Below are positions 1 through 6,117 of a DNA stretch of 12,369 bases, one piece after another (the first letter of the stretch is position 1; each line of letters opens with the position of its first letter). The position numbers were made by a program, and so were the translations under genes. This stretch comes from DASPTH01 sp046727575 (GTDB lineage Bacteria; Actinomycetota; Acidimicrobiia; IMCC26256; DASPTH01). The stretch lies in NCBI GenBank assembly GCA_046727575.1, contig JBKPCV010000115.1:1-12369 (forward strand), read 5' to 3'. A model generated the notes under the pieces. That model did not search any database. It worked only from the letters and a program-made list of their open reading frames with translations, and was not told the DNA's origin.

Positions 1-93
1 CTCGTGCTGTTCATCCTCGTGTTCACAACCGGCTTCGCCGGCCGGATCCTGTCTCCCTTCGCCGATCAGCTCGTGCGCTTCGTGTTCGGATGA
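1..93 (+). CDS. C-terminal fragment of a membrane protein, possibly M50 site-2 protease
   Basis: Frame 1 is open from the window edge and encodes 30 residues before a TGA at 91-93. The first ten residues (LVLFILVFTT) are strongly hydrophobic. They are followed by GFAGRILSPF and a short amphipathic end (LVRFVFG). This looks like the last transmembrane helix and tail of a polytopic membrane protein. Many bacteria place a YwhC-like M50 (site-2 type) metalloprotease next to trpS and scpA, and such proteins often end in a similar hydrophobic helix followed by a G-x-L-x-x-P-like tail, so that is my favoured identity. No catalytic motif lies inside the window, so the family is an inference from context. 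The stop overlaps the next gene's start as ATGA (90-93), implying one transcript and translational coupling. Confidence 0.5.
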   Translation, partial: LVLFILVFTTGFAGRILSPFADQLVRFVFG

Positions 94-620
94 AGCTCGC
101 GCACCTGTCGGGACGCTTCGCGCGCGCGCTCTGGCCGTCGCCACCGAGCCCGGCCGACACGGCCTGGGCGGAGACGGTGCTGTCGCCCGCCGCCTTCTCG
201 CAGTGGACGCTCCAGCCCGGCCACGACCGCCGCCACACCGTCCTGGTCGCGCGTGCGGTGGAGTCGCAGCTCGCCGGCACGCCCTACGCGGGCGACCCGC
301 GGTGGCTCGCTGCCGCACTCCTGCACGACATCGGGAAGCTCGACGCCCGCCTCGGTGTGTACGGGCGTGTCGTCGCGACGGTCTCCGGGGCGGTGGGGGG
401 TGCCGGTGCCGCGGAAGCGTGGTCCGGAAAGCGCGGCTTCACCCGGCGGGTCGGGCTGTACCTCCGCCACCCGGAGCTGGGGGCGCGCCGGATCCGCCTT
501 GCCGGTGGTCCGGAGGAGGCGGCGCGATGGGCTGCCGCGCATCATGACCGGTCGGCGTGGGACGCCCTTCCGATCCCCGCGCCCGTGGTGGTCGCGCTCG
601 CGGCCGCCGACAACGACTGA
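90..620 (+). CDS. HD-domain protein, putative metal-dependent phosphohydrolase
   Basis: A 176-residue protein carrying the metal-binding pattern of the HD superfamily: H49 (HDRRH), the H79-D80 doublet in LLHDIGKLD, paired H151-H152 (AAHHD) and D174 near the C-terminus. H127 sits in HPELGA, an HPxxG motif like that of HD-GYP and related phosphodiesterases, but no GYP triad is visible. The family hydrolyses phosphate esters of nucleotides or cyclic nucleotides; the substrate here cannot be told from sequence. There is no signal peptide and no clear membrane segment, so it is probably cytoplasmic. Its ATG overlaps the upstream stop by 4 bp, which fixes the start and suggests co-transcription with the putative membrane protease. 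It ends 16 bp from the convergent DUF1211 gene. The HD assignment is firm; the biological role is unknown. Confidence 0.88.
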   Translation: MKLAHLSGRFARALWPSPPSPADTAWAETVLSPAAFSQWTLQPGHDRRHTVLVARAVESQLAGTPYAGDPRWLAAALLHDIGKLDARLGVYGRVVATVSGAVGGAGAAEAWSGKRGFTRRVGLYLRHPELGARRIRLAGGPEEAARWAAAHHDRSAWDALPIPAPVVVALAAADND

Positions 621-627
621 GGCCGCG
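599..627. terminator. GC-rich stem-loop in convergent gap, possible terminator
   Basis: Bases 599-605 (CGCGGCC) pair perfectly with 621-627 (GGCCGCG), a 7-bp all-GC stem with a 15-nt loop that contains the HD gene's stop codon. It sits at the 3' ends of two convergent genes. There is no U-tract on either strand, so it would be a non-canonical terminator at best. In DNA this GC-rich such stems also occur by chance. Confidence 0.3.
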
Positions 628-636
628 TTCGATCGG

Positions 637-1293
637 TCAGGACAGCAGGCTGTCGGCCCCCGGCGGCTTCAGTCGCACGTCCGCGAGTCGCTCGATCGGG
701 AACACGATCAGCCAGCTGAGCAGCGCGATCGTCGGGCTCGCGAGCGCGATGGGGATCGACACGACGAACGCGACGACCGGGATCAGTGACGCGACCAGGC
801 CGTAGCGGAAGACGTCCTCGGGGAGCCGGTTGCGGAACAGGTGCTGCTGTTGTGCCCGGATGAACATCGCCGCCTCGAGCAGGCTGGCGGCCCCGAGCGT
901 GACCGCGTATATCACGACCGTCACCGAGAACTGCTCGTACCTCCCGACCAGCGCGGTCGGAAACGGAGTGAACGCGATCGCCGCCAGGTACAGCAGGTTC
1001 AGCATGATGATGCCCTGCTCGAGCGCGACCAGCTGCGAGACGAACCGGTGGTGCGCGAGCCAGTAGTACCCGATCACGACGAAGCTGATGAAGAAGCTCG
1101 TGATCTCCGGGACTTTCCCGTCGAGGGCACCCTCGAAGGCGCGGTCGGGCACGTTCGGGACGCCGATCCCGACCACGAGCAATGTCATCGCGATCGCGAA
1201 CACGGCGTCGCTGAAGAACACGACCCGGTCGAACTCGAGCGACGGTGACTTCCGTTCGTAGCGCGGACGCACGCGCCGCGGCGGCGAGCTCAT
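637..1293 (-). CDS. TMEM175-like (DUF1211) integral membrane cation channel
   Basis: A 218-residue protein with the TMEM175 family signature R-x-x-x-FSD in its first helix: R23, then F27-S28-D29, followed by AVFAIAMTLL. About six hydrophobic segments can be seen (roughly 29-46, 62-80, 92-116, 121-146, 163-186 and 189-205), which matches the single six-helix repeat of prokaryotic members. Eukaryotic TMEM175 is a lysosomal K+ channel and bacterial homologues form tetrameric K+-permeable channels, so a plasma-membrane cation channel is the likely role. The ATG (1293-1291) overlaps the trpS stop as ATGA, so it is the second gene of a trpS unit. A 7-bp hairpin lies 9 nt before its ATG. The link to tryptophanyl-tRNA synthetase is positional, with no evident shared pathway. 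Confidence 0.88.
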   Translation of the reverse strand: MSSPPRRVRPRYERKSPSLEFDRVVFFSDAVFAIAMTLLVVGIGVPNVPDRAFEGALDGKVPEITSFFISFVVIGYYWLAHHRFVSQLVALEQGIIMLNLLYLAAIAFTPFPTALVGRYEQFSVTVVIYAVTLGAASLLEAAMFIRAQQQHLFRNRLPEDVFRYGLVASLIPVVAFVVSIPIALASPTIALLSWLIVFPIERLADVRLKPPGADSLLS

Positions 1294-2312
1294 GACCGCG
1301 GAGGCGGGAGCAGTCCCGCCGCTGCCCGAATCCGTTGCATCACCGGTGCCGAGATCTCTGCTGCGCGCGCTGCGCCCGCCGCGACGATGCGATCGACCTC
1401 GCCGGGGTCGCGGGCGAGCGCGTCGTAGTTCGCCTGGAGCGGCTTGACGAACTCGACCACCGCGTCGGCCACCGCGGTCTTCAGCGCGCCATAGCCATCC
1501 GCGGCGTACTCCGCTTCGACCGCCGGAATATCGCGCCCGGTTGTGGCGGCGAGGATCTGGAGCAGGTTGGACACGCCGGGCTTCGTCTCGGGATCGAACC
1601 GCACGTCGGTACCGGAGTCGGTCACCGCGCTCCTGATGCGCTTCGCGAGCGCGGCCGGGTCGTCGAGCAGCGGCAGGGTCCCCTGCGGCGAGTCGGCCGA
1701 CTTCGACATCTTCGCCCTCGGGTGCTGCAGGTCCATGATCCGGGCGCCAACCGGCGGGATCGTCGCCTCGGGGACCACGAGCGTCGGCCCGAAACGGTGG
1801 TTGAACCGGATGGCGACGTCACGCGCGAGCTCGAGGTGCTGACGCTGGTCGTCGCCGACGGGGACGCGTTCGGTGTCGTAAGCGAGGATGTCGGCCGCCA
1901 TGAGCACCGGATAGTCGAACAAGCCGACGCTCACCGACTCCTGGCCTGGTTGTCCGCTCTGACTCGATTTCTCCTTGAACTGCGTCATGCGTCGCAGCTC
2001 CCCAAATGTTGCGACGCAGTTCAGGATCCAGGTGAGCTCGGTGTGCGCGGGCACGTGGCTCTGCACGAACAACGTGCAGCGCGCCGGGTCGAGCCCCGCC
2101 GCGATCAGGAACATGACCGTGCGACGCGTGCGCTCCGCGAACTCGCCGGGCTCGTAGGGCAGCGTCATCGCGTGGAGGTCGACCACGCAGTACAACGCGC
2201 GATCGGGCGACTCCGCCTCATCGAGCGCCGCAACCCAGTGCCGCAGCGCGCCGAGGTAGTTGCCCAAGTGGATCTCGCCGGTCGGTTGGATACCCGAGAA
2301 GACGCGCGGCAC
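1290..2312 (-). CDS. trpS: Tryptophan--tRNA ligase
   Basis: A 340-residue class Ic aminoacyl-tRNA synthetase that charges tRNA-Trp with tryptophan in the cytoplasm; bacterial TrpS proteins are usually about 330-350 residues. The protein opens with FSGIQPTGEIHLGNYLG, where residues 15-18 (HLGN) are the HIGH-type ATP motif. KMSKS lies at 201-205. Between them are the family signatures NCVATFGELRRMTQFKEK and VPVGDDQRQHLELAR. The start is GTG at 2312-2310. It has no Shine-Dalgarno sequence, but a -10-like TATCCT ends 8 nt upstream, consistent with a leaderless mRNA beginning at the GTG. No T-box or leader peptide is possible in that arrangement. It is divergent from scpA and overlaps the DUF1211 gene downstream. 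All catalytic motifs are intact. Confidence 0.97.
   Translation of the reverse strand: MPRVFSGIQPTGEIHLGNYLGALRHWVAALDEAESPDRALYCVVDLHAMTLPYEPGEFAERTRRTVMFLIAAGLDPARCTLFVQSHVPAHTELTWILNCVATFGELRRMTQFKEKSSQSGQPGQESVSVGLFDYPVLMAADILAYDTERVPVGDDQRQHLELARDVAIRFNHRFGPTLVVPEATIPPVGARIMDLQHPRAKMSKSADSPQGTLPLLDDPAALAKRIRSAVTDSGTDVRFDPETKPGVSNLLQILAATTGRDIPAVEAEYAADGYGALKTAVADAVVEFVKPLQANYDALARDPGEVDRIVAAGAARAAEISAPVMQRIRAAAGLLPPPRS
1303..1320 (-). promoter_or_regulatory. Hairpin at the trpS 3' end, just before the DUF1211 start
   Basis: GGCGGGA (1303-1309) and TCCCGCC (1314-1320) form a perfect 7-bp inverted repeat around a 4-nt loop. On the minus-strand mRNA it lies inside the last codons of trpS and ends 9 nt before the DUF1211 ATG, where a ribosome binding site would be. 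No Shine-Dalgarno sequence is visible there. Ribosomes finishing trpS would melt the stem, so it could enforce translational coupling. The structure is seen in sequence; the function is inferred. Confidence 0.4.
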
Positions 2313-2320
2313 GGGGCGTG

Positions 2321-2326
2321 AGGATA
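2321..2326 (-). promoter_or_regulatory. Putative -10 box of trpS (leaderless)
   Basis: On the minus strand TATCCT is followed by exactly 8 nt and then the GTG start of trpS. A transcript starting 7-8 nt after the hexamer would begin at or next to the start codon. No convincing -35 box is seen. The longer context CCCGGTATCCTCA nearly matches the ispH promoter, CCCGGTACCCTCA. Confidence 0.55.
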
Positions 2327-2379
2327 CCGGGCGTCATCGGCGCTCCATGAGATGGCACAGGACGGCCGCGACCCTCAGG

Positions 2380-2385
2380 TACCCT
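2380..2385 (+). promoter_or_regulatory. Putative -10 box of scpA (leaderless)
   Basis: TACCCT is followed by 8 nt and then the ATG of scpA at 2394. This spacing selects 2394 as the start over the in-frame ATG at 2352. No -35 box or Shine-Dalgarno sequence is evident. A short dyad, CCAT-GAG-ATGG (2345-2355), lies almost midway between this box and the divergent trpS box; whether it is an operator is unknown. Confidence 0.6.
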
Positions 2386-2393
2386 GCATCGCG

Positions 2394-3248
2394 ATGCCGT
2401 ACGAGGTCTGCACACCGGTGTACGAAGGGCCGTTCGACCTTCTCCTGCACCTCATTCTGCGCGACGAAGTCGAGCTGTGGGAGGTGTCGCTGTCGTCGAT
2501 CGTCGACGCGTACCTCGCCGAGGTCGATCGCATGGAAGCGCTGGATCTCGATGTCGCCACGGAGTTCCTGCTCATCGCGGCCACGCTCGTAGAGCTGAAG
2601 GCGCGCCGCCTCCTCCCTGGCGTCGAAGAGGTCGAGCTCGACGAAGAGCTCCTCCGGTTCGAGGAACGAGACCTCCTCCTCGCGCGCCTGCTCGAGTGCA
2701 AGACCTTCAAGGATGCCGCCGCCGCCTTCGACGGCCTTATCCGACGCGCGGAACGCAGCGTCCCGCGGCGGGCGGGCCCCGAAGACCCGTACCGAGAGCT
2801 CCGCCCCGACCCGCTCGAGCGCGTGCGCTCGTCGGCCCTGCGGGCCGCGGCTTTGCGCGTATTCGCGGCGGTCCCGCTCGTGATCGTCGACACCGAGCAC
2901 ATCGCGCCCATCCGCGCCAGCGTGCGTGACGCCGTCGACACCGTGCTGCGCCGGTTGCCTGACACAGAGGCACGGAGCTTCCGCTCAATCGCAGCCGACG
3001 CGCCGAACCGCCTCGAGTTCGTCGTGCGGTTCCTCGCGGTGCTGGAGCTGTACAAGCAGGGAATCGTCGACATCGTGCAGTTCACGAACTTCGGAGAGTT
3101 GCTGGTGCGCCGCTTGTCCGACGGCGAGGTCGCGCTCGACCGCGCCGGTCTCGACGACTGGGACGACGCGGTGGCGACGGAGCCCGCGGGGGCGACGCAT
3201 GCCGCGTCGGAAGTCACGCAGGAAGTCGCGGAGGAAGTCACCACGTGA
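2394..3248 (+). CDS. scpA: Segregation and condensation protein A (kleisin)
   Basis: A 284-residue kleisin subunit that bridges SMC heads with ScpB to form the bacterial condensin needed for chromosome compaction and segregation. The N-terminus MPYEVCTPVYEGPFDLLLHL is typical of the family, as is ATEFLLIAATLVELKARRLL at about residues 55-74. The C-terminal winged-helix segment RLEFVVRFLAVLELYKQGIV followed by QFTNFGEL is also diagnostic. An in-frame ATG lies 14 codons upstream at 2352, but that extension has no family resemblance and would cross the putative -10 box, so 2394 is preferred. The acidic C-terminal tail ends in a 12-bp tandem repeat (EVTQ/EVAE/EVTT). Its stop overlaps scpB as GTGA. 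It is the first gene of a long + strand operon. Confidence 0.96.
   Translation: MPYEVCTPVYEGPFDLLLHLILRDEVELWEVSLSSIVDAYLAEVDRMEALDLDVATEFLLIAATLVELKARRLLPGVEEVELDEELLRFEERDLLLARLLECKTFKDAAAAFDGLIRRAERSVPRRAGPEDPYRELRPDPLERVRSSALRAAALRVFAAVPLVIVDTEHIAPIRASVRDAVDTVLRRLPDTEARSFRSIAADAPNRLEFVVRFLAVLELYKQGIVDIVQFTNFGELLVRRLSDGEVALDRAGLDDWDDAVATEPAGATHAASEVTQEVAEEVTT
3210..3245 (+). repeat. Three 12-bp tandem repeats at the scpA 3' end
   Basis: GAAGTC recurs at 3210, 3222 and 3234 with a 12-bp period, encoding the tetrapeptides EVTQ, EVAE and EVTT at the very end of ScpA. The last copies also supply the GGAGGAA that acts as the scpB ribosome binding site. The array is short and divergent, and probably lies in a disordered tail. 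Confidence 0.6.
3230..3236 (+). promoter_or_regulatory. Shine-Dalgarno sequence of scpB
   Basis: GGAGGAA ends 8 nt before the scpB GTG at 3245. It is the clearest Shine-Dalgarno match that I see in the window. Most other starts have a weak site, a 4-bp overlap or a leaderless arrangement. It supports the GTG start that overlaps the scpA stop. Confidence 0.65.
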
Positions 3249-3853
3249 GCGACTCGGAGGCGAAGCGCGCGATCGAAGCGGTGGTTCTCGCCGCCACCGA
3301 GCCCGTCGAACCGCGCCTGCTCGCGCAGCTCGTGGAACTTCCCGTCGTGCACGTCGAGGCCTTGTGCGACGAGCTCGCCCGGGAGTACGACGACTCGGCA
3401 CGAGGATTCGCGCTCGTCCGCGTCGCCGGCGGGTACCGGTACCAGACGCACCCCGAGCTTGCGCCGTACGTCGAGCGGTTCGTCCTCGACGCCCGCCACG
3501 CGCGGCTGTCCGCGCCCGCGCTCGAGACACTCGCGATCGTCGCGTACAAGCAACCGATCTCTCGGGGTCAGATCTCGGCCATTCGCGGCGTGAACGTCGA
3601 AGCAACGCTGCACACGTTGTTGCAACGCGGCTACGTCGAGGAGGTCGGGCGCGATCCCGGCCCCGGCACCGCCGTGCTCTACGGAACCACCGTGACGTTC
3701 CTCGAGCGGCTGGGCCTCGACTCGCTCGACGACCTGCCCTCGTTGGGCGACTTCGTGCCTGACGCGTCCGTGGTCGAAGCGCTGGAGCGCGGCCTCCACC
3801 TACACGACGATCCGCGCCACGACGAGCCCGCGAGCGACACCGCTTCGGAGTGA
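3245..3853 (+). CDS. scpB: Segregation and condensation protein B
   Basis: A 202-residue winged-helix protein, the dimeric ScpB partner that binds the middle of ScpA in the SMC-ScpAB condensin. The family signature LSAPALETLAIVAYKQPISR (about residues 88-107) continues into GQISAIRGVN. The second winged-helix domain shows LLQRGYVEEVGR and then VLYGTTVTFLERLGL (about 142-160). The C-terminal tail of about 30 residues is acidic and histidine-rich (GLHLHDDPRHDEPA) and looks disordered. The GTG start overlaps the scpA stop as GTGA and has a good Shine-Dalgarno sequence. The stop is one base before the GTG of rluB, so the three genes are clearly one unit. The scpA-scpB-rluB order is widely conserved in Gram-positive bacteria. 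Confidence 0.96.
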   Translation: MSDSEAKRAIEAVVLAATEPVEPRLLAQLVELPVVHVEALCDELAREYDDSARGFALVRVAGGYRYQTHPELAPYVERFVLDARHARLSAPALETLAIVAYKQPISRGQISAIRGVNVEATLHTLLQRGYVEEVGRDPGPGTAVLYGTTVTFLERLGLDSLDDLPSLGDFVPDASVVEALERGLHLHDDPRHDEPASDTASE

Positions 3854-3854
3854 C

Positions 3855-4637
3855 GTGGCGGGAGAAGTCGAGCCGGAACGGCTGCAGAAGCTGCTCGCGC
3901 GCGCCGGCATCGGTTCGCGTCGCGCGTGCGAAGAGCTCATCGCCGCTGGGCGGGTGACGGTCGACGGCGACGTCGCGCGTCTCGGCACGCGCGCCGATGC
4001 GCGAACGCAGCGCGTCGAGCTCGACGGAGTGCCCATCGTCGTGGGCGACGACTTCGTGTACTACCTCCTCAACAAGCCGGTCGATGTGCTCTCGACTGCA
4101 AGCGATCCCCAGGGGAGAACCACTGTGCTCGACCTCGTTCCGGCCGAACCGCGCGTGTACCCGGTCGGGCGGCTCGATGCCGACACCTCGGGGCTCCTGA
4201 TCCTCACCAACGACGGCGAGCTGACGCAGCTCCTCACGCATCCGCGCCACGGGATCGTGAAGACCTACCTTGCCGAAGTCGAGGGTGTTCCGTCGCCGGG
4301 CGCGCTCGCCGCACTGCGCGACGGCCTCGAGCTCGACGACGGGCCGACCGCGCCCGCGAAGGTCCGTCTGAAGCAGCGTCGTCGCGCGAGCGCCGCGGTC
4401 GAGCTCGCGTTGCACGAAGGCCGGAACCGGCAGGTCCGGCGCATGTTCGATGCCGTCGGCCACCCGGTGCTGCGCTTGGTTCGCACGCGCATCGGAACCG
4501 TCGCCGATCGCCGGCTCGCGCCTGGGGAGTGGCGTGCCCTGCTTCCGAGCGAAGTACGCGCGCTGTACGAAGCGACAACGCCCCGACCCGCTCCGCGACC
4601 GACCAATGCAGGAAGCGGCAATCAGGGCCCCGGCTAA
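3855..4637 (+). CDS. rluB: 23S rRNA pseudouridine synthase, RluB/RsuA family
   Basis: A 260-residue RsuA/RluB/E/F-family pseudouridine synthase, which isomerises a specific uridine in rRNA. An S4 RNA-binding domain occupies about residues 8-55 (RLQKLLARAGIGSRRACEEL). The catalytic domain has VGRLDADTSGLLILTNDGEL, where D108 is the expected catalytic aspartate. KTYLAEVEG and EGRNRQVRRMFDAVGHPV are the other conserved motifs. RluB (23S helix 89) is favoured by the scpA-scpB context, but RsuA-like specificity cannot be excluded from sequence alone. The GTG start at 3855 follows the scpB stop by one base, with GGAG 4 nt upstream. The C-terminal 20 residues are rich in Pro, Gly and Asn and look disordered. 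The TAA stop is also the first three bases of the putative aroH -10 box. Confidence 0.93.
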   Translation: MAGEVEPERLQKLLARAGIGSRRACEELIAAGRVTVDGDVARLGTRADARTQRVELDGVPIVVGDDFVYYLLNKPVDVLSTASDPQGRTTVLDLVPAEPRVYPVGRLDADTSGLLILTNDGELTQLLTHPRHGIVKTYLAEVEGVPSPGALAALRDGLELDDGPTAPAKVRLKQRRRASAAVELALHEGRNRQVRRMFDAVGHPVLRLVRTRIGTVADRRLAPGEWRALLPSEVRALYEATTPRPAPRPTNAGSGNQGPG

Positions 4638-4640
4638 CCT
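4635..4640 (+). promoter_or_regulatory. Putative internal -10 box of aroH (leaderless)
   Basis: TAACCT starts with the rluB stop codon and is followed by exactly 8 nt, then the GTG of aroH at 4649. The spacing and hexamer match those at scpA, trpS and ispH. It would give a secondary promoter that lets the aroH-tyrA-aroA-cmk-plsC part be expressed apart from scpAB-rluB. Confidence 0.5.
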
Positions 4641-4648
4641 CGCTCGTC

Positions 4649-5014
4649 GTGAAGCTGCAGGCGCTGCGCGGCGCGATCACCTGCGACGAAGACTCGAGAG
4701 CAGAGATCGACGCCAAGACCGCGCGTCTCGTCAAGGAGATGTTCGCGCGCAACGACCTCACTCCTGACGACGTGGTCAGCATCATCTTCACGTCGACGCC
4801 CGATCTGCACGCGCAATTTCCCGCCAGCGCTGCCCGTACCGCGCTCGGCCTCGACGACATCGCACTGCTCGGCGCGGTGGAGCAGGAGGTTCCGCACGGA
4901 ATGGCGCGCTGCATCCGCGTGCTGGTCCACTGCTACACGGACAAGCCGCGCGACCAGCTGCGGCACGTGTTCCTCGAGGGCGCGACGACGCTGCGCTCCG
5001 ATCTCTCCCAGTAG
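4649..5014 (+). CDS. aroH: Chorismate mutase, monofunctional AroH class
   Basis: A 121-residue protein collinear with Bacillus subtilis AroH, the trimeric chorismate mutase that converts chorismate to prephenate for tyrosine and phenylalanine synthesis. From my memory of the B. subtilis enzyme the numbering lines up without gaps: R7 (ALRGAIT), R63, E78 (VEQE), R90 (CIRV), L115 and R116 (TTLRSDL). TSTPDLHAQFP is also a family signature. Position 108, Tyr in B. subtilis, is Phe here (RHVFLE), and position 75, Cys there, is Gly. The start is a GTG, so an ATG-only search would miss the gene. It begins 11 nt after the rluB stop. tyrA, the enzyme that uses its product, follows 8 nt downstream. The call is firm. 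Confidence 0.94.
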   Translation: MKLQALRGAITCDEDSRAEIDAKTARLVKEMFARNDLTPDDVVSIIFTSTPDLHAQFPASAARTALGLDDIALLGAVEQEVPHGMARCIRVLVHCYTDKPRDQLRHVFLEGATTLRSDLSQ

Positions 5015-5022
5015 CCCACCAA

Positions 5023-6117
5023 ATGCCTCCGCGTCGCCTCGCGCTCCTCGGTACCGGCCTGATCGGCGGGTCCATCGGGATGGCGCTCCGACCGCTCCGT
5101 ACCGAAGTGCGCGGGTTCGACCACGACGCCGCCCGGGCAGCCCGTGCGAAGGAGGCGGGCGCGGTCGACACGATCGCGGCGAGCATCGCCGAGGCAGTCG
5201 ACGGCGCGGACGTCGCGGTGGTCGCCGTGCCCGTCGGCCAGGTCGCGAGCGTCGCGGTCGAAGCGCTCGACGCAGGCGCGCGGCTCGTGACGGATGTCGG
5301 GTCGGTGAAGGAACCGGTCGTCACCGCGGTGGAGTCGGCTCGCCCGGACCTCGCGGCGCGGTTCGTCGGTGGTCACCCGATGGCGGGCTCCGAGCAGGAA
5401 GGCATCGACGGTGCCAGCGCCGACCTCTTCGTCGGAGCGACGTGGGTGATCACGCCGACGGCGCGGACCGACCCCGAGGCGTTCGCGGAGGTGCGTGCGC
5501 TCGCAGCACTGCTCGGAGCCGAGGCCGTCGCGGTGCCGCCCGAGCTGCACGACGCGCTTGTGGCCGTCGTGAGCCACGTTCCGCAACTCGCGGCGTCCAC
5601 GTTGATGAACGTGGCCGATGCCAGCGGCAACCAGCACGCGGTCCTCATGCGCCTGGCGGCCGGCGGGTTCCGCGACATGACCCGCATCGCGTCGAGCCAC
5701 CCTGCGATCTGGCCCGACATCTGCGTAGCGAACCGTGACGCGATCGTCACCGCACTCGACGAGTACCTCGCGTCGCTCATGCGTGTGCGCGCCATCGTCG
5801 CCAGCGGCAACCGCGGTGCGCTCCTCGAGGTGTTGCAGTCGGCCCGTGCGGCGCGTCGCAACCTTCCCACCGGGCTTCCCGCCGACGAACAGCTCGTCGA
5901 GCTGCGCGTGCCGGTGTCCGACCGACCGGGCGAGATCGCCCACGTGACGACGCTCGCGACGGAGCTGGGGGTCAACATCGCCGACTTCGAGACCGTGCAC
6001 TCGCTCGAAGGGCGCCGTGGTGTGCTCGTGCTCGTGGTGCCGGCGAGTGGCGCCGACGCCTTCGAAGCATCGCTCGTGGGCCACGGCTACCACGTGGCGC
6101 GGACCCCGCTCTCGTGA
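5023..6117 (+). CDS. tyrA: Prephenate dehydrogenase with C-terminal ACT domain
   Basis: A 364-residue TyrA that oxidatively decarboxylates prephenate to 4-hydroxyphenylpyruvate with NAD(P)+; arogenate specificity cannot be excluded. The Rossmann domain begins at once with LLGTGLIGGSIG (G10-x-G12-x-x-G15). Catalytic-domain signatures are GGHPMAGSEQEG (H118), VSHVPQL (H185) and GGFRDMTRIASSHPAIWPDI (about 214-233). Residues from about 291 to the end (ELRVPVSDRPGEIAHVTTLA, then GVNIADFETVHS) form an ACT domain, which in this family usually mediates feedback inhibition by tyrosine. The ATG at 5023 lies 8 nt after the aroH stop and gives an N-terminus right at the nucleotide-binding strand. Its stop overlaps aroA as GTGA. 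Together with aroH it makes a two-step tyrosine branch. Confidence 0.95.
   Translation: MPPRRLALLGTGLIGGSIGMALRPLRTEVRGFDHDAARAARAKEAGAVDTIAASIAEAVDGADVAVVAVPVGQVASVAVEALDAGARLVTDVGSVKEPVVTAVESARPDLAARFVGGHPMAGSEQEGIDGASADLFVGATWVITPTARTDPEAFAEVRALAALLGAEAVAVPPELHDALVAVVSHVPQLAASTLMNVADASGNQHAVLMRLAAGGFRDMTRIASSHPAIWPDICVANRDAIVTALDEYLASLMRVRAIVASGNRGALLEVLQSARAARRNLPTGLPADEQLVELRVPVSDRPGEIAHVTTLATELGVNIADFETVHSLEGRRGVLVLVVPASGADAFEASLVGHGYHVARTPLS

Noticed and set aside
1335..2321. A 328-residue plus-strand open frame opposite trpS.
   Set aside because: It is the antisense of trpS, with composition typical of complementary frames in GC-rich DNA and no domain signal.
2352..2393. A longer ScpA starting at the ATG at 2352.
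   Set aside because: The 14 added residues are unlike any ScpA N-terminus and would need a transcript starting upstream of the TACCCT box, which sits inside this stretch.
2313..2393. A T-box riboswitch or attenuator for trpS in the divergent region.
   Set aside because: The region is only 81 bp, is shared with the scpA promoter and has no T-box sequence. The apparent -10 box leaves no leader.
2375..3799. A 474-residue minus-strand open frame opposite scpA and scpB.
   Set aside because: It is a shadow: Ser/Arg-rich low-complexity sequence exactly opposite two clear genes with intact family signatures, and it ignores their boundaries.
5012..5022. TAGCCC before tyrA as another leaderless promoter box.
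   Set aside because: It lacks the final T, sits only 5 nt from the ATG and includes the aroH stop. tyrA is better explained as co-transcribed with aroH.
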